Source of the DNA: Bacillota bacterium
Lineage (GTDB): Bacteria; Bacillota; Clostridia; Lachnospirales; Lachnospiraceae
Direction: 5' to 3'
Assembly (NCBI GenBank): GCA_023436765.1
Contig: JAEZHX010000092.1
Coordinates: 1-5,622 of the forward strand
Length of the DNA: 5,622 bases
Shown here one piece after another: positions 1-5,332 of the stretch. Position 1 is the first letter of the stretch; each line of letters opens with the position of its first letter. Below the pieces are notes generated by a model, which did not search any database, was not told where the DNA came from, and worked only from the letters and a program-made list of their open reading frames with translations. A program made the position numbers and the translations under genes.

Positions 1-31
1 TAAAAAAGCCTTTTTCCACAATGGAAAAAGG
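1..31 (-). terminator. Intrinsic terminator of the B12 riboswitch leader
   Basis: On the minus strand CCTTTTTCCA and TGGAAAAAGG form a perfect 10-bp stem (plus-strand 22-31 and 9-18) with a 3-nt loop, followed by six consecutive Ts (complement of 2-7). It lies about 70 nt downstream of the cobalamin riboswitch aptamer on the same strand. That is the expected place for the expression platform of a transcription-terminating riboswitch. The regulated gene would begin to the left of base 1. Confidence 0.85.
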
Positions 32-62
32 ACAATAAAGAATACAGCTTCCCTATTGTACC
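30..62 (-). promoter_or_regulatory. Candidate antiterminator stem of the riboswitch
   Basis: On the minus strand GGTACAATA (62-54) can pair with TATTGTCC (37-30): six AU-rich pairs plus a GG/CC closing pair across a one-base bulge, and a few more pairs inside the loop. Its 3' arm takes the first two bases of the terminator stem (30-31), so it could compete with the terminator in the nascent RNA. The overlap is small, so this is a suggestion from base pairing only. Confidence 0.35.
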
Positions 63-96
63 CCTGTCCAATCTCTCGTGGAACTTATGGTACCGG

Positions 97-290
97 TTTT
101 AAGCAGGTATTCTGACTCATGGATCTTCATCCCATTCCGGACCTTCCCGGACAGACACCCTCTCTTTATCCCCGTAAGGGTAGAAGAAAGATCACCTATT
201 CCAGTGGTTTGGCAGGAATATTTCCTGCGGAAGGGACTCCCCATTCACAGCGGCGAGACCGTACAGGTATTTCACCTGTTTCCCTATTAT
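97..290 (-). promoter_or_regulatory. Cobalamin (adenosylcobalamin-type) riboswitch aptamer
   Basis: Read on the minus strand, the segment has the conserved cobalamin riboswitch blocks in order. First comes AGGGAAACAGGTGAAATACC near 285-266, then the CGCCGCTGTGAATGGGGA core near 255-238. The variable P6-P10 helices follow, including AGGAAAT/ATTTCCT-like pairing near 213-226. Last is the B12 box GAGTCAGAATACCTGC at 118-103. Order and spacing match the Rfam Cobalamin family. A terminator follows at 1-31 and a strong promoter precedes at 444-472. In this family, ligand binding normally switches off genes for B12 synthesis, uptake or B12-independent isoenzymes. The regulated gene is outside the window, so which of these applies cannot be told. 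Exact ends are approximate because P1 is not clear. Confidence 0.92.
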
Positions 291-437
291 GTCAGATATC
301 TATAGGACTTGATTATTCTTATGCTGCTCATCCGTTTGTATGCATAGCTTTCCTATTCCGAAGAATAATAATCTTTGGATATCCAACCACTTAAAACGAT
401 TGCTTTCGACGAATTATTTATTCGCCGTTTCTGTAAC
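291..437 (-). other. 5' leader upstream of the riboswitch, with hairpins
   Basis: This is the transcribed stretch between the minus-strand promoter and the aptamer; it has no convincing ORF. It holds three structures. A 5'-end hairpin pairs 407-414 with 420-427 (8 bp, one G-U, 5-nt loop). TTGGATATCCAA at 375-386 is a perfect 12-bp palindrome. ATTATTCTT (312-320) pairs with AAGAATAAT (361-369), with an inner ATGC/GCAT match. The last may be a peripheral helix next to the aptamer. Functions are inferred from symmetry only. Confidence 0.4.
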
Positions 438-443
438 GAGTTT

Positions 444-472
444 AGTATATCATTCCGAAATTCAAGTGTCAA
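444..472 (-). promoter_or_regulatory. Sigma-A promoter for the B12 riboswitch transcript
   Basis: On the minus strand TTGACA (472-467) and TATACT (449-444) are separated by exactly 17 bp, nearly consensus for the housekeeping sigma factor. Transcription would start near 437 and run leftward through the riboswitch. It is the only strong promoter seen upstream of the aptamer. Confidence 0.8.
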
Positions 473-497
473 TCATCTGATTTAGGAATCTAGGAAA

Positions 498-588
498 AGA
501 CTGTTACTATTCAGCCTTCAATTTTTTCGACCGGACCAGGAAGGAAAGCTAGCTGAATCGTAACGATTCTGATTAGTTACAACAGTCT
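498..588. repeat. Nested inverted repeats between the divergent promoters
   Basis: AGACTGTT (498-505) and AACAGTCT (581-588) are a perfect 8-bp inverted repeat. Inside it, TTCAGC (510-515) matches GCTGAA (552-557). A compact dyad, GAATCG-TAA-CGATTC, sits at 555-569. The block lies upstream of both the minus-strand -35 (467-472) and the plus-strand -35 (602-607), so it should not belong to either mRNA. It could be an operator for a shared regulator or a small MITE/REP-like palindromic element. The sequence alone does not decide. Confidence 0.5.
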
Positions 589-601
589 ATGAAAGAAAAT
601 A

Positions 602-630
602 TTGGCTATTTCAGATGGTTGTGCTATAAT
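602..630 (+). promoter_or_regulatory. Promoter of galM, extended -10
   Basis: TTGGCT (602-607) and TATAAT (625-630) are 17 bp apart. TG at 622-623 gives a TGCTATAAT extended -10. The start of transcription would be near 637, leaving a leader of about 50 nt before the galM start codon. Confidence 0.8.
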
Positions 631-639
631 CATGTAGGC

Positions 640-674
640 AGAGCAGGAAACTAAGTCCGCTCTATATTAATATA
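640..674 (+). other. galM leader hairpin and palindrome next to the SD
   Basis: AGAGC (640-644) pairs with GCTCT (659-663). After a bulged A, GGA (646-648) pairs with TCC (656-658), giving an 8-bp hairpin at the 5' end of the mRNA. TATATTAATATA (663-674) is a perfect 12-bp palindrome that touches the Shine-Dalgarno sequence AAGGGAG (674-680). Either could affect mRNA stability or ribosome access. No known riboswitch was recognised here. Confidence 0.4.
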
Positions 675-687
675 AGGGAGTAAGAAG

Positions 688-1743
688 ATGAAAATTACAC
701 AGAAATCATTTGGCAAAACCAGTAAGGGGGAGGAGGCGACCTTATATACCATAGCTAACAGTAATGGCATGAAGGTAACCTTTACTAATTATGGTGCAAA
801 TATCGTCAGTATCTTTGTTCCGGACTCCAAAGGCAATGTTGCTGATATTGCACTGGGCTTTGAAAATATTGCAGGTTATGAGGAGAATGGTCCGGGCTTC
901 GGTTCGTTTATTGGTAGACATGCTAACCGGATCGGTGGAGCAAGATTTGAACTGAATGGGAAAGTATACGAGCTTGAGAAGAATGATGGAGAGAATAATC
1001 TTCACGGAGGCTCAGTCGGTTACAATAAATTCATATATGAAGCTGAAATTTATGAAGAAGAAGATATCGCCAGTATTGAATTCTCCAGATTAAGCCCTCA
1101 TATGGAGCAGGGGTTCCCCGGCAATCTGGATATCAGTGTAACCTATAGTCTTACAGAGACAAATGAGCTGGTAATCGAATATTATGCAAATTCAGATAAA
1201 GATACCATCGTAAATCTGACCAACCATTGCTACTTCAATCTGGCAGGCCACAATTCAGGCTCCATACAGGATCATCAGGTATGGATCAAAGCAAACCAGT
1301 TCACTCCAACAACGAAGGATTTAATTCCGACGGGAGAGCTTAGTGATGTGTCAGGAACACCGATGGATTTCCGTACAATGAAGAAAATCGGACAGGATAT
1401 CGATGCGGATTACGAACCCCTCAAAATGGCAGGAGGATATGATCATAACTTCGTTCTGGATACCAGCGGAACAGAGGTTGAGAAGGTCGCAGAGCTGTAT
1501 GAGGAGAAAAGCGGAAGAAGAATGGAAATCTTCACAGATATGCCGGGAATACAGTTATATACGGCTAATATGCTTAATCCGGTCAAGAATGGGAAGGGTG
1601 GAGCAACTTATGCCAAGAGAACCGGTATCTGCTTCGAGACACAATACTTCCCCAACTCCTGTAATATCAAGACCTTTCCGTCCTGCGTATTGAAGGCCGG
1701 TAAAGAGTATGATTCTGTAACAATATATAAATTTTCACGATAA
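688..1743 (+). CDS. galM: Aldose 1-epimerase (mutarotase)
   Basis: This 351-aa protein is a typical full-length galactose mutarotase, a cytoplasmic beta-sandwich enzyme that interconverts the alpha and beta anomers of glucose and galactose and feeds the Leloir pathway. Visible family motifs are GRHANRIGGARF (77-87, sugar-binding Arg81), NNLHGG (103-108, His106), TNHCYFNL (178-185, His180 as the likely general acid), GGYDHNF (249-255, Asp252), and ICFETQYFPN (314-323, Glu317 as the likely catalytic base). All expected active-site residues are present. The ATG start is supported by AAGGGAG at 674-680 with a 7-nt spacer. No signal peptide is seen. The gene has its own promoter and terminator and appears monocistronic. 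No other galactose gene is in view, so a general sugar-metabolism role is as likely as a galactose-specific one. Confidence 0.96.
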   Translation: MKITQKSFGKTSKGEEATLYTIANSNGMKVTFTNYGANIVSIFVPDSKGNVADIALGFENIAGYEENGPGFGSFIGRHANRIGGARFELNGKVYELEKNDGENNLHGGSVGYNKFIYEAEIYEEEDIASIEFSRLSPHMEQGFPGNLDISVTYSLTETNELVIEYYANSDKDTIVNLTNHCYFNLAGHNSGSIQDHQVWIKANQFTPTTKDLIPTGELSDVSGTPMDFRTMKKIGQDIDADYEPLKMAGGYDHNFVLDTSGTEVEKVAELYEEKSGRRMEIFTDMPGIQLYTANMLNPVKNGKGGATYAKRTGICFETQYFPNSCNIKTFPSCVLKAGKEYDSVTIYKFSR

Positions 1744-1869
1744 GCAGATGATCAATAAAAGTAAAAAGGGTTTCCTGTGCATGCATGAGGAACCCTTTTT
1801 ACTTTTATTGACAAGTGCAACGTGAACGAAATTACGAAGTAATTGAGCTTCATCTGCTTATCGTGAAAA
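1732..1869. repeat. 19-bp perfect inverted repeat including the galM stop codon
   Basis: TTTTCACGATAAGCAGATG (1732-1750) holds the last galM codons and stop. It recurs as an exact reverse complement at 1851-1869. The terminator hairpin 1752-1811 begins two bases after the left arm, and 39 nt separate it from the right arm. This looks like an inverted duplication of the galM 3' end generated at the palindrome, or part of a mobile palindromic element. A transcript across it can form a nested hairpin. Confidence 0.85.
1752..1811. terminator. Bidirectional terminator between galM and upp
   Basis: A 21-bp perfect stem pairs 1752-1772 with 1791-1811. Three further pairs, CCT/AGG, follow after one bulged T, around an 11-nt loop containing TGCATGCA. 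The arms are A-rich and U-rich, so transcripts from either side end with a U-rich 3' arm. It starts eight bases after the galM stop and is the main galM terminator. It may also catch read-through from upp. Confidence 0.85.
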
Positions 1870-1885
1870 CAACAGTGCAACGTGA
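1814..1885. repeat. Direct repeat AGTGCAACGTGA, two copies 60 bp apart
   Basis: AGTGCAACGTGA occurs at 1814-1825 and again at 1874-1885. Both copies continue into related sequence ending in CGAAG. After the first copy ATTAC-GAA-GTAAT (1831-1843) forms a small hairpin. With the two related terminator hairpins on either side, this indicates local duplication in the galM-upp gap. Confidence 0.7.
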
Positions 1886-1899
1886 GCAGCGAAGCAAAC

Positions 1900-1939
1900 A
1901 AAAAAGGGATTCCTATGCTCGCATGAGGAACCCCCTTTT
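1900..1939 (-). terminator. Terminator of upp
   Basis: On the minus strand AAAAGGGG-type and CCCTTTTTT arms fold into a hairpin. TTCCT (1910-1914) pairs with AGGAA (1926-1930), GGG (1906-1908) with CCC (1932-1934), and AAAA (1902-1905) with TTTT (1936-1939), with one mismatch and one bulge. The minus-strand U run is the complement of 1900-1905. It lies 31 bp after the upp stop codon. Stem and loop closely resemble the hairpin at 1763-1800, so the two are probably duplicates. Confidence 0.8.
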
Positions 1940-1969
1940 GCTGTACCACTTACTATTTTGCATCAATGA

Positions 1970-2599
1970 TTACTTAGTTCCGTAGATTCTGTCACCGGCA
2001 TCTCCTAAGCCAGGTAAAATATATCCATTTTCGTTGAGTCTTTCGTCAAGATTGCCGATAAAAATATCAACATCAGGATGTGCCTTTGTCAGTCTTTCGA
2101 CTCCTTCCGGAGCAGCAATTAAGCATAAGAAATGTATTTTGGTAATCCCACGTTTCTTAAGAAGAGTGATCGCTGCGACTGCTGATCCGCCTGTTGCCAA
2201 CATCGGATCAACGATAAAAATTTCTCGGTCAGCTGCATCGGATGGTAGCTTGCAGAAGTATTCAACCGGCTCAAGAGTCTTCTCATTTCTGTATAAACCA
2301 ACATGTCCCACTTTAGCGTTGGGGATCAGGTTTAACATACCATCAGCCATATGAAGACCGGCTCTTAGGATCGGAACGATACAGAGCTTTTTACCTTCAA
2401 TTTCCTTGGCAATGGTTTTTGTGAGAGGAGTCTCAATTTCGATTTCTGTAAGCGGAAGCTTCCTTGTTGCCTCGTAACAGATCAACATTGCAACCTCAGA
2501 TACTAAATCCCTGAACTCCTTGGTTGATGTCGTTTTACGCCTCATGATTCCCAGCTTATGTTGAATTAACGGGTGATCCATGATAGTTACGGTTGCCAT
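1970..2599 (-). CDS. upp: Uracil phosphoribosyltransferase
   Basis: This 209-aa protein has the usual length of bacterial UPRT and converts uracil plus PRPP to UMP in pyrimidine salvage, in the cytoplasm. Clear motifs are VPILRAGL (75-82), the YRNEKT segment (103-108), the PRPP-binding loop VDPMLATGGSA (130-140), and the C-terminal uracil-binding stretch GYILPGLGDAGDRIYGT (192-208). The ATG is preceded on the minus strand by AGGAGG (2612-2607) with a 7-nt spacer, and an extended -10 promoter lies at about 2643-2651. It has its own terminator at 1900-1939, so it appears to be transcribed alone. No key residue is missing. rpiB or a uracil permease, frequent neighbours in Firmicutes, is not seen here. 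Confidence 0.97.
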   Translation of the reverse strand: MATVTIMDHPLIQHKLGIMRRKTTSTKEFRDLVSEVAMLICYEATRKLPLTEIEIETPLTKTIAKEIEGKKLCIVPILRAGLHMADGMLNLIPNAKVGHVGLYRNEKTLEPVEYFCKLPSDAADREIFIVDPMLATGGSAVAAITLLKKRGITKIHFLCLIAAPEGVERLTKAHPDVDIFIGNLDERLNENGYILPGLGDAGDRIYGTK

Positions 2600-2642
2600 A
2601 ATTGTACCTCCTGATTATTTGTAAGTAAATTTCCTAAATTTC

Positions 2643-2651
2643 ATTATAACA
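2643..2651 (-). promoter_or_regulatory. Extended -10 promoter of upp
   Basis: On the minus strand TGTTATAAT (2651-2643) is a perfect extended -10 box about 44 nt upstream of the upp start codon. The -35 region at 2671-2666 reads TTTTAT and is poor, which is usual for promoters with an extended -10. No PyrR-type attenuator hairpin is apparent in the short leader. Confidence 0.65.
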
Positions 2652-2761
2652 AAAATACTGTCGGGATAAAAGGTTTAATTTATTAATTTCGCAAAATATC
2701 TGTAGTTTTGATAATCAGTCCTATCATATCTGTATTATATTACAATATAAGGAGAAAACAG

Positions 2762-3282
2762 GTAATATTTAACTAGACTGATCTGACTTACACCGGAATA
2801 AGCGTAATTCATATACTGGATAATATGGATTAGATCATATTTTACTCAAGCATTGGATACCTGATTTGTCATGAGACCAGTGTTAATATCATATTTGAAA
2901 AGCCATAGAAGCCTGATAATTTTCTGTACGACTTGAGGTTATACTTCCCATATTTGCCCCTACATATTACAGCTACCGATCAAAATTAGAACGTAATTAC
3001 CTATCCTTCTTGCTGCATAACCTAGGAGAAGGCTATGAGCAATGGAAACAAAAGATCATATATTATAGTAAGAGATTTGAATATGATCTGATTCTGCATG
3101 AATAGTATAAGCTGATTTCTAGAGATAATGAGTATAAACAATTTTCCGATAGCAGTAGAAAAAAATCAATTATGAGGGAGTACTGGAATGTTGGATGGCA
3201 GAATTGGATGAATAGAGCATTACCAAGAAAGATAAAACTTATTTTTAGACAGAGGAGAAGCCCGGTAGAGGGGGGAGGGTAG
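2762..3282 (+). pseudogene. Decayed protein-coding gene, family not recognised
   Basis: A coding-like reading can be followed across this gap between upp and the next gene. From 2762 to about 2980 the frame gives peptides such as IIFYSSIGYLICHETSVNII and FLYDLRLYFPYLPLHITATD. Near 2980 it shifts by one frame and continues as KLERNYLSFLLHNLGEGYEQ, then REYWNVGWQNWMNRALPRK, to a stop at 3280-3282. In-frame stops on this path are TAG at 2774, 2831, 2906 and 3103; no TAA or TGA occurs. A possible ribosome binding site, AAGGAG, sits at 2749-2754, but no start codon follows at proper distance. The length suggests a soluble protein of about 175 aa, rich in aromatic and charged residues. I do not recognise the family. 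An inactivated gene is likelier than a functional one, given the frameshift. Confidence 0.5.
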
Positions 3283-3298
3283 CTGCCGGGCTTGTTTT
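3258..3298 (+). terminator. Intrinsic terminator with G-rich loop
   Basis: AAGCCCGGTAG (3258-3268) pairs with CTGCCGGGCTT (3283-3293), 11 bp with one T-G pair, followed by TTGTTTTAT. The 14-nt loop contains six Gs, an A, then three Gs, which stands out in AT-rich DNA. The 3' end of the decayed gene runs into the stem, so this was probably its terminator. Confidence 0.85.
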
Positions 3299-3563
3299 AT
3301 GAAAAAAATTATCTTATTAGCATATTTAGTTAAGTTAACTATTTAACTTAGGTTAATTATAGAGGACATATATGTTTATTATGTGGATATATTATGAACA
3401 ATTTGTTAATATTTTTGCAATTTCAAACAGTTTACGAGCTCTAAAGTAATTTATGTTCCTTGTCGATGATATAATAATAGATTTATAAGGAAACTATTAC
3501 AGTAATTGCAGAGTTTTATTTTGTGTCCTATGCGAATAATAGTAATAAAGAAACATTAATATC
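3299..3563. other. AT-rich intergenic stretch without a gene
   Basis: No convincing ORF is seen on either strand. TAAGTTAA (3331-3338) and TTAACTTA (3343-3350) form a perfect 8-bp inverted repeat with a 4-nt spacer. It is not followed by a T run, so it is more like an operator than a terminator. TGATATAAT at 3467-3475 matches an extended -10 but lacks a good -35. Nothing else is supported. Confidence 0.4.
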
Positions 3564-3592
3564 TGGACTTTTCACGCTTGGTATGATATAAA
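3564..3592 (+). promoter_or_regulatory. Likely promoter of the two-TM protein gene
   Basis: TGGACT (3564-3569) and TATAAA (3587-3592) are 17 bp apart, with TG at 3584-3585 giving an extended -10. It would start transcription near 3599, about 43 nt before the start codon at 3642. The alternative extended -10 at 3467-3475 lies farther upstream. Confidence 0.55.
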
Positions 3593-3641
3593 AATCTAAT
3601 GACACGAAACTGATTAAGCTTTTAAGGGAGTGGGTGAATGA

Positions 3642-4103
3642 ATGTCGAATGTATTTAAAAAGTTAATCAGCAAAGAGCTCGGTGAAGTAAATTATCATCG
3701 TTATTTTTCTTTTGTCAAAAGGAATATTGAGAACAGAACGGCTGACAGCCAGCTAATCTATAATGATATGTATGAAAAATTAAAATACAGGGATCTAAAA
3801 TCAATCACTAAGATGCATAACCGTCTTAATGATACGATGCTGCTGGCATTCCGGATCAGCAGGAACTTCTTCTTCGCCTTCATGTTCTATCTGGCGGCTA
3901 TGATATTTCTGATTGCGAAATCCCTCCGGCCGGAAATGACTATTCTGGCTTTGATACTTATGAGTATTACATTCATTTATAAAACCTATGAATTTCTTGC
4001 AAATAAATTCTGCTATATTGATGCTCAGATTGTTCTGGTCTATAAAGCGGTACTGGACCGCATTATTTTAAACGAGAGGCGTAGTACTCAGGTTAAGCGA
4101 TAA
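3642..4103 (+). CDS. Hypothetical two-TM membrane protein
   Basis: This 153-aa basic protein is of unknown function; I do not recognise a family. The first 74 residues are charged and probably cytoplasmic. Two hydrophobic helices follow at about 75-94 (FFFAFMFYLAAMIFL core) and 99-117 (MTILALILMSITFIY core), joined by a very short turn, so both ends should face the cytoplasm. The tail (118-153) is polar and ends in a basic RRSTQVKR. There is no signal peptide and no obvious catalytic motif. The ribosome binding site AAGGGAG (3624-3630) is 11 nt from this ATG, rather far. Another ATG at 3638 has better spacing but opens only a six-codon frame. The deacetylase gene starts 75 bp downstream, so the two may be co-transcribed. 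Coding status is supported by frame length, consistent hydrophobic pattern and the RBS. Confidence 0.8.
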   Translation: MSNVFKKLISKELGEVNYHRYFSFVKRNIENRTADSQLIYNDMYEKLKYRDLKSITKMHNRLNDTMLLAFRISRNFFFAFMFYLAAMIFLIAKSLRPEMTILALILMSITFIYKTYEFLANKFCYIDAQIVLVYKAVLDRIILNERRSTQVKR

Positions 4104-4121
4104 CTGAACCCTGTAAATCGA

Positions 4122-4145
4122 ATATTGGCCTAGCTGCTCCAATAT
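4122..4145 (+). other. Small inverted repeat between the two genes
   Basis: ATATTGG (4122-4128) and CCAATAT (4139-4145) form a 7-bp stem with a 10-nt loop in the 75-bp gap. It is followed by AT-rich sequence with no clear T run, so it is at best a weak terminator or processing site. The two genes may still share a transcript. Confidence 0.35.
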
Positions 4146-4178
4146 ATTATATTAAGATACTTTTCATATGGAGTTATT

Positions 4179-4964
4179 ATGGAACAGCAGGAAAATAAAC
4201 AATCTGATGCTTCCTTATTTGTTAAGGTTGGAATCGTTGTCTTGAGTATTCTGGTATTAATCGGCCTTGGAGTAAAGTTCCTGCCGGATGCCATCTCAGT
4301 ATCGAATATCGGAAGGAAGAGAGATCTTCCGATTTATTGCGTCAGTACGGAGGAAAACAAGGTCGCGGTAACGTTTGACACGGCCTGGGGAAATGAAGAT
4401 ATTCCTGCGATACTTGATATATTGGAGGACCATAAGGTGAAGGCTACCTTCTTCGTAACCGGGGAATGGGTGAGAAAATATCCCGAGGATGTGGTACGGA
4501 TCGCAAAGGCCGGACACGATCTCGGAAATCATAGCGATAATCATAAACAGATGACACAGCTGACAGCGGAGCAATGCAAGCAGGAGATAATGAAGACCCA
4601 TGAAAGGGTAAAGAAGCTGACAGGGGTCGAGATGAACCTGTTCCGTCCACCCTATGGGGATTACAATAATGCAGTCGTGGGAACTGCCAGGGAATGTGGC
4701 TATTATACGATTCAGTGGGACGTGGACAGCTTAGACTGGAAGGATTACGGGGTGAAGAGCATCGTCGATAGGACCGTAAACCATAAGAAGCTTGGTAAGG
4801 GTTCCATCTTACTTCTTCATAGCGGCACGAAATATACTGCTGAGGCACTCGAGAAGGTAATCACCGGTATTCAGGAGAAGGGCTATGAGCTGGTACCGGT
4901 ATCGCAGCTGATCCATACCGGGGATTATGAGGTGGACCATACGGGAAGGCAGATTGGGAAATAG
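4179..4964 (+). CDS. Membrane-anchored polysaccharide deacetylase, PdaB-like
   Basis: This 261-aa protein has an N-terminal membrane anchor (about 14-36) and a NodB-homology (carbohydrate esterase 4) domain (about 60-245) facing outward. CE4 enzymes remove acetyl groups from N-acetylated sugars of peptidoglycan or other envelope glycans. Motifs in order are VTFDTAWG (64-71, Asp67 as catalytic base), HSDNH (118-122, the two metal-binding His), RPPYGDY (156-162), WDVDSLDW (180-187) and LLLHS (211-215, His214). The second Asp of the usual TFDD motif is Thr68, a change shared with PdaB-type sporulation deacetylases (TFDISWG in Bacillus subtilis). Unlike B. subtilis PdaB, both metal His are kept, so it may be active. 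The start has a weak GGAG (4170-4173), 5 nt away. A cell-wall or spore-cortex role is inferred from family resemblance; no sporulation promoter was seen. Confidence 0.92.
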   Translation: MEQQENKQSDASLFVKVGIVVLSILVLIGLGVKFLPDAISVSNIGRKRDLPIYCVSTEENKVAVTFDTAWGNEDIPAILDILEDHKVKATFFVTGEWVRKYPEDVVRIAKAGHDLGNHSDNHKQMTQLTAEQCKQEIMKTHERVKKLTGVEMNLFRPPYGDYNNAVVGTARECGYYTIQWDVDSLDWKDYGVKSIVDRTVNHKKLGKGSILLLHSGTKYTAEALEKVITGIQEKGYELVPVSQLIHTGDYEVDHTGRQIGK

Positions 4965-5020
4965 AGGATCATACTTATATAATATCTTTTAACAATTTGA
5001 GTATGGGATATGTAGGAGAC

Positions 5021-5057
5021 GGACTGGGGGATGATAATTGCTCCCAGTTTCTTTTTA
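5021..5057 (+). terminator. Terminator after the deacetylase gene
   Basis: ACTGGGGG (5023-5030) pairs with CTCCCAGT (5041-5048), 8 bp including one G-T, with a 10-nt loop. The T-rich tail TTCTTTTT follows directly. It lies about 57 bp after the stop codon and ends the 3642-4964 unit. Confidence 0.85.
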
Positions 5058-5332
5058 ACAATGCTTTTGACATCAAAACTATAAATAATGACTTTATCAA
5101 TTAATGCGTGCTTATCTGATAATAGCTCCATATGCTAATCCTCCAATTCACTTTTTAACATTATGGGGAATAACAATTGGAGATTCTGCATATAAATCAC
5201 AGAAAATTACTGTTTCTAACAAAAAAGACCATAGATATATATGCACATATATGATATTATTTGGATGTAGAATGTGTTATATAATCCAAGAACGACAAAG
5301 CATAAAGTTATAAAGAATAAAAAAATAAAGTA
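5058..5332. other. AT-rich intergenic DNA, no supported gene
   Basis: Open frames of 68-69 codons exist on both strands (5104-5313 plus, 4925-5131 minus), but neither has a ribosome binding site. The minus one runs through the terminator and into the deacetylase gene. TTGACA at 5067-5072 has no matching -10 at proper distance. The plus frame includes WGITIGDSAYKS, faintly like a lipoprotein motif, so a decayed gene cannot be excluded. Confidence 0.4.

Noticed and set aside
53..394. Open frames on both strands across the riboswitch (53-244 minus, 78-305 and 119-394 plus)
   Set aside because: They lie on the conserved aptamer, which is structured RNA, and have no ribosome binding site.
742..1005. 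Minus-strand frame inside galM
   Set aside because: Shadow of galM; no RBS and no recognisable domain.
1732..1939. CRISPR array
   Set aside because: Repeats are few, of unequal length, partly inverted and terminator-like; there are no regular spacers.
1752..1949. 65-codon minus-strand frame between galM and upp
   Set aside because: It spans both terminator hairpins. Its repeated VPHA...PF peptide pattern simply reflects the duplicated hairpin sequence.
2034..2354. Plus-strand 106-codon frame within upp
   Set aside because: Antisense to a well conserved enzyme gene, no RBS, composition typical of a shadow frame.
2762..3282. Pyrrolysine or other amber recoding as the explanation for the TAG-only frame
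   Set aside because: A frameshift is also needed, the start codon is missing, and no pyl gene or known Pyl protein family is visible; decay is simpler.
4296..4848. Minus-strand frames of 101 and 134 codons inside the deacetylase gene
   Set aside because: Overlap a gene with all CE4 motifs intact; Arg/Ser/Pro-rich shadow translations.
4925..5131. 68-codon minus-strand frame after the deacetylase gene
   Set aside because: Passes through the intrinsic terminator and into the 3' end of the deacetylase gene; no SD sequence before its ATG.
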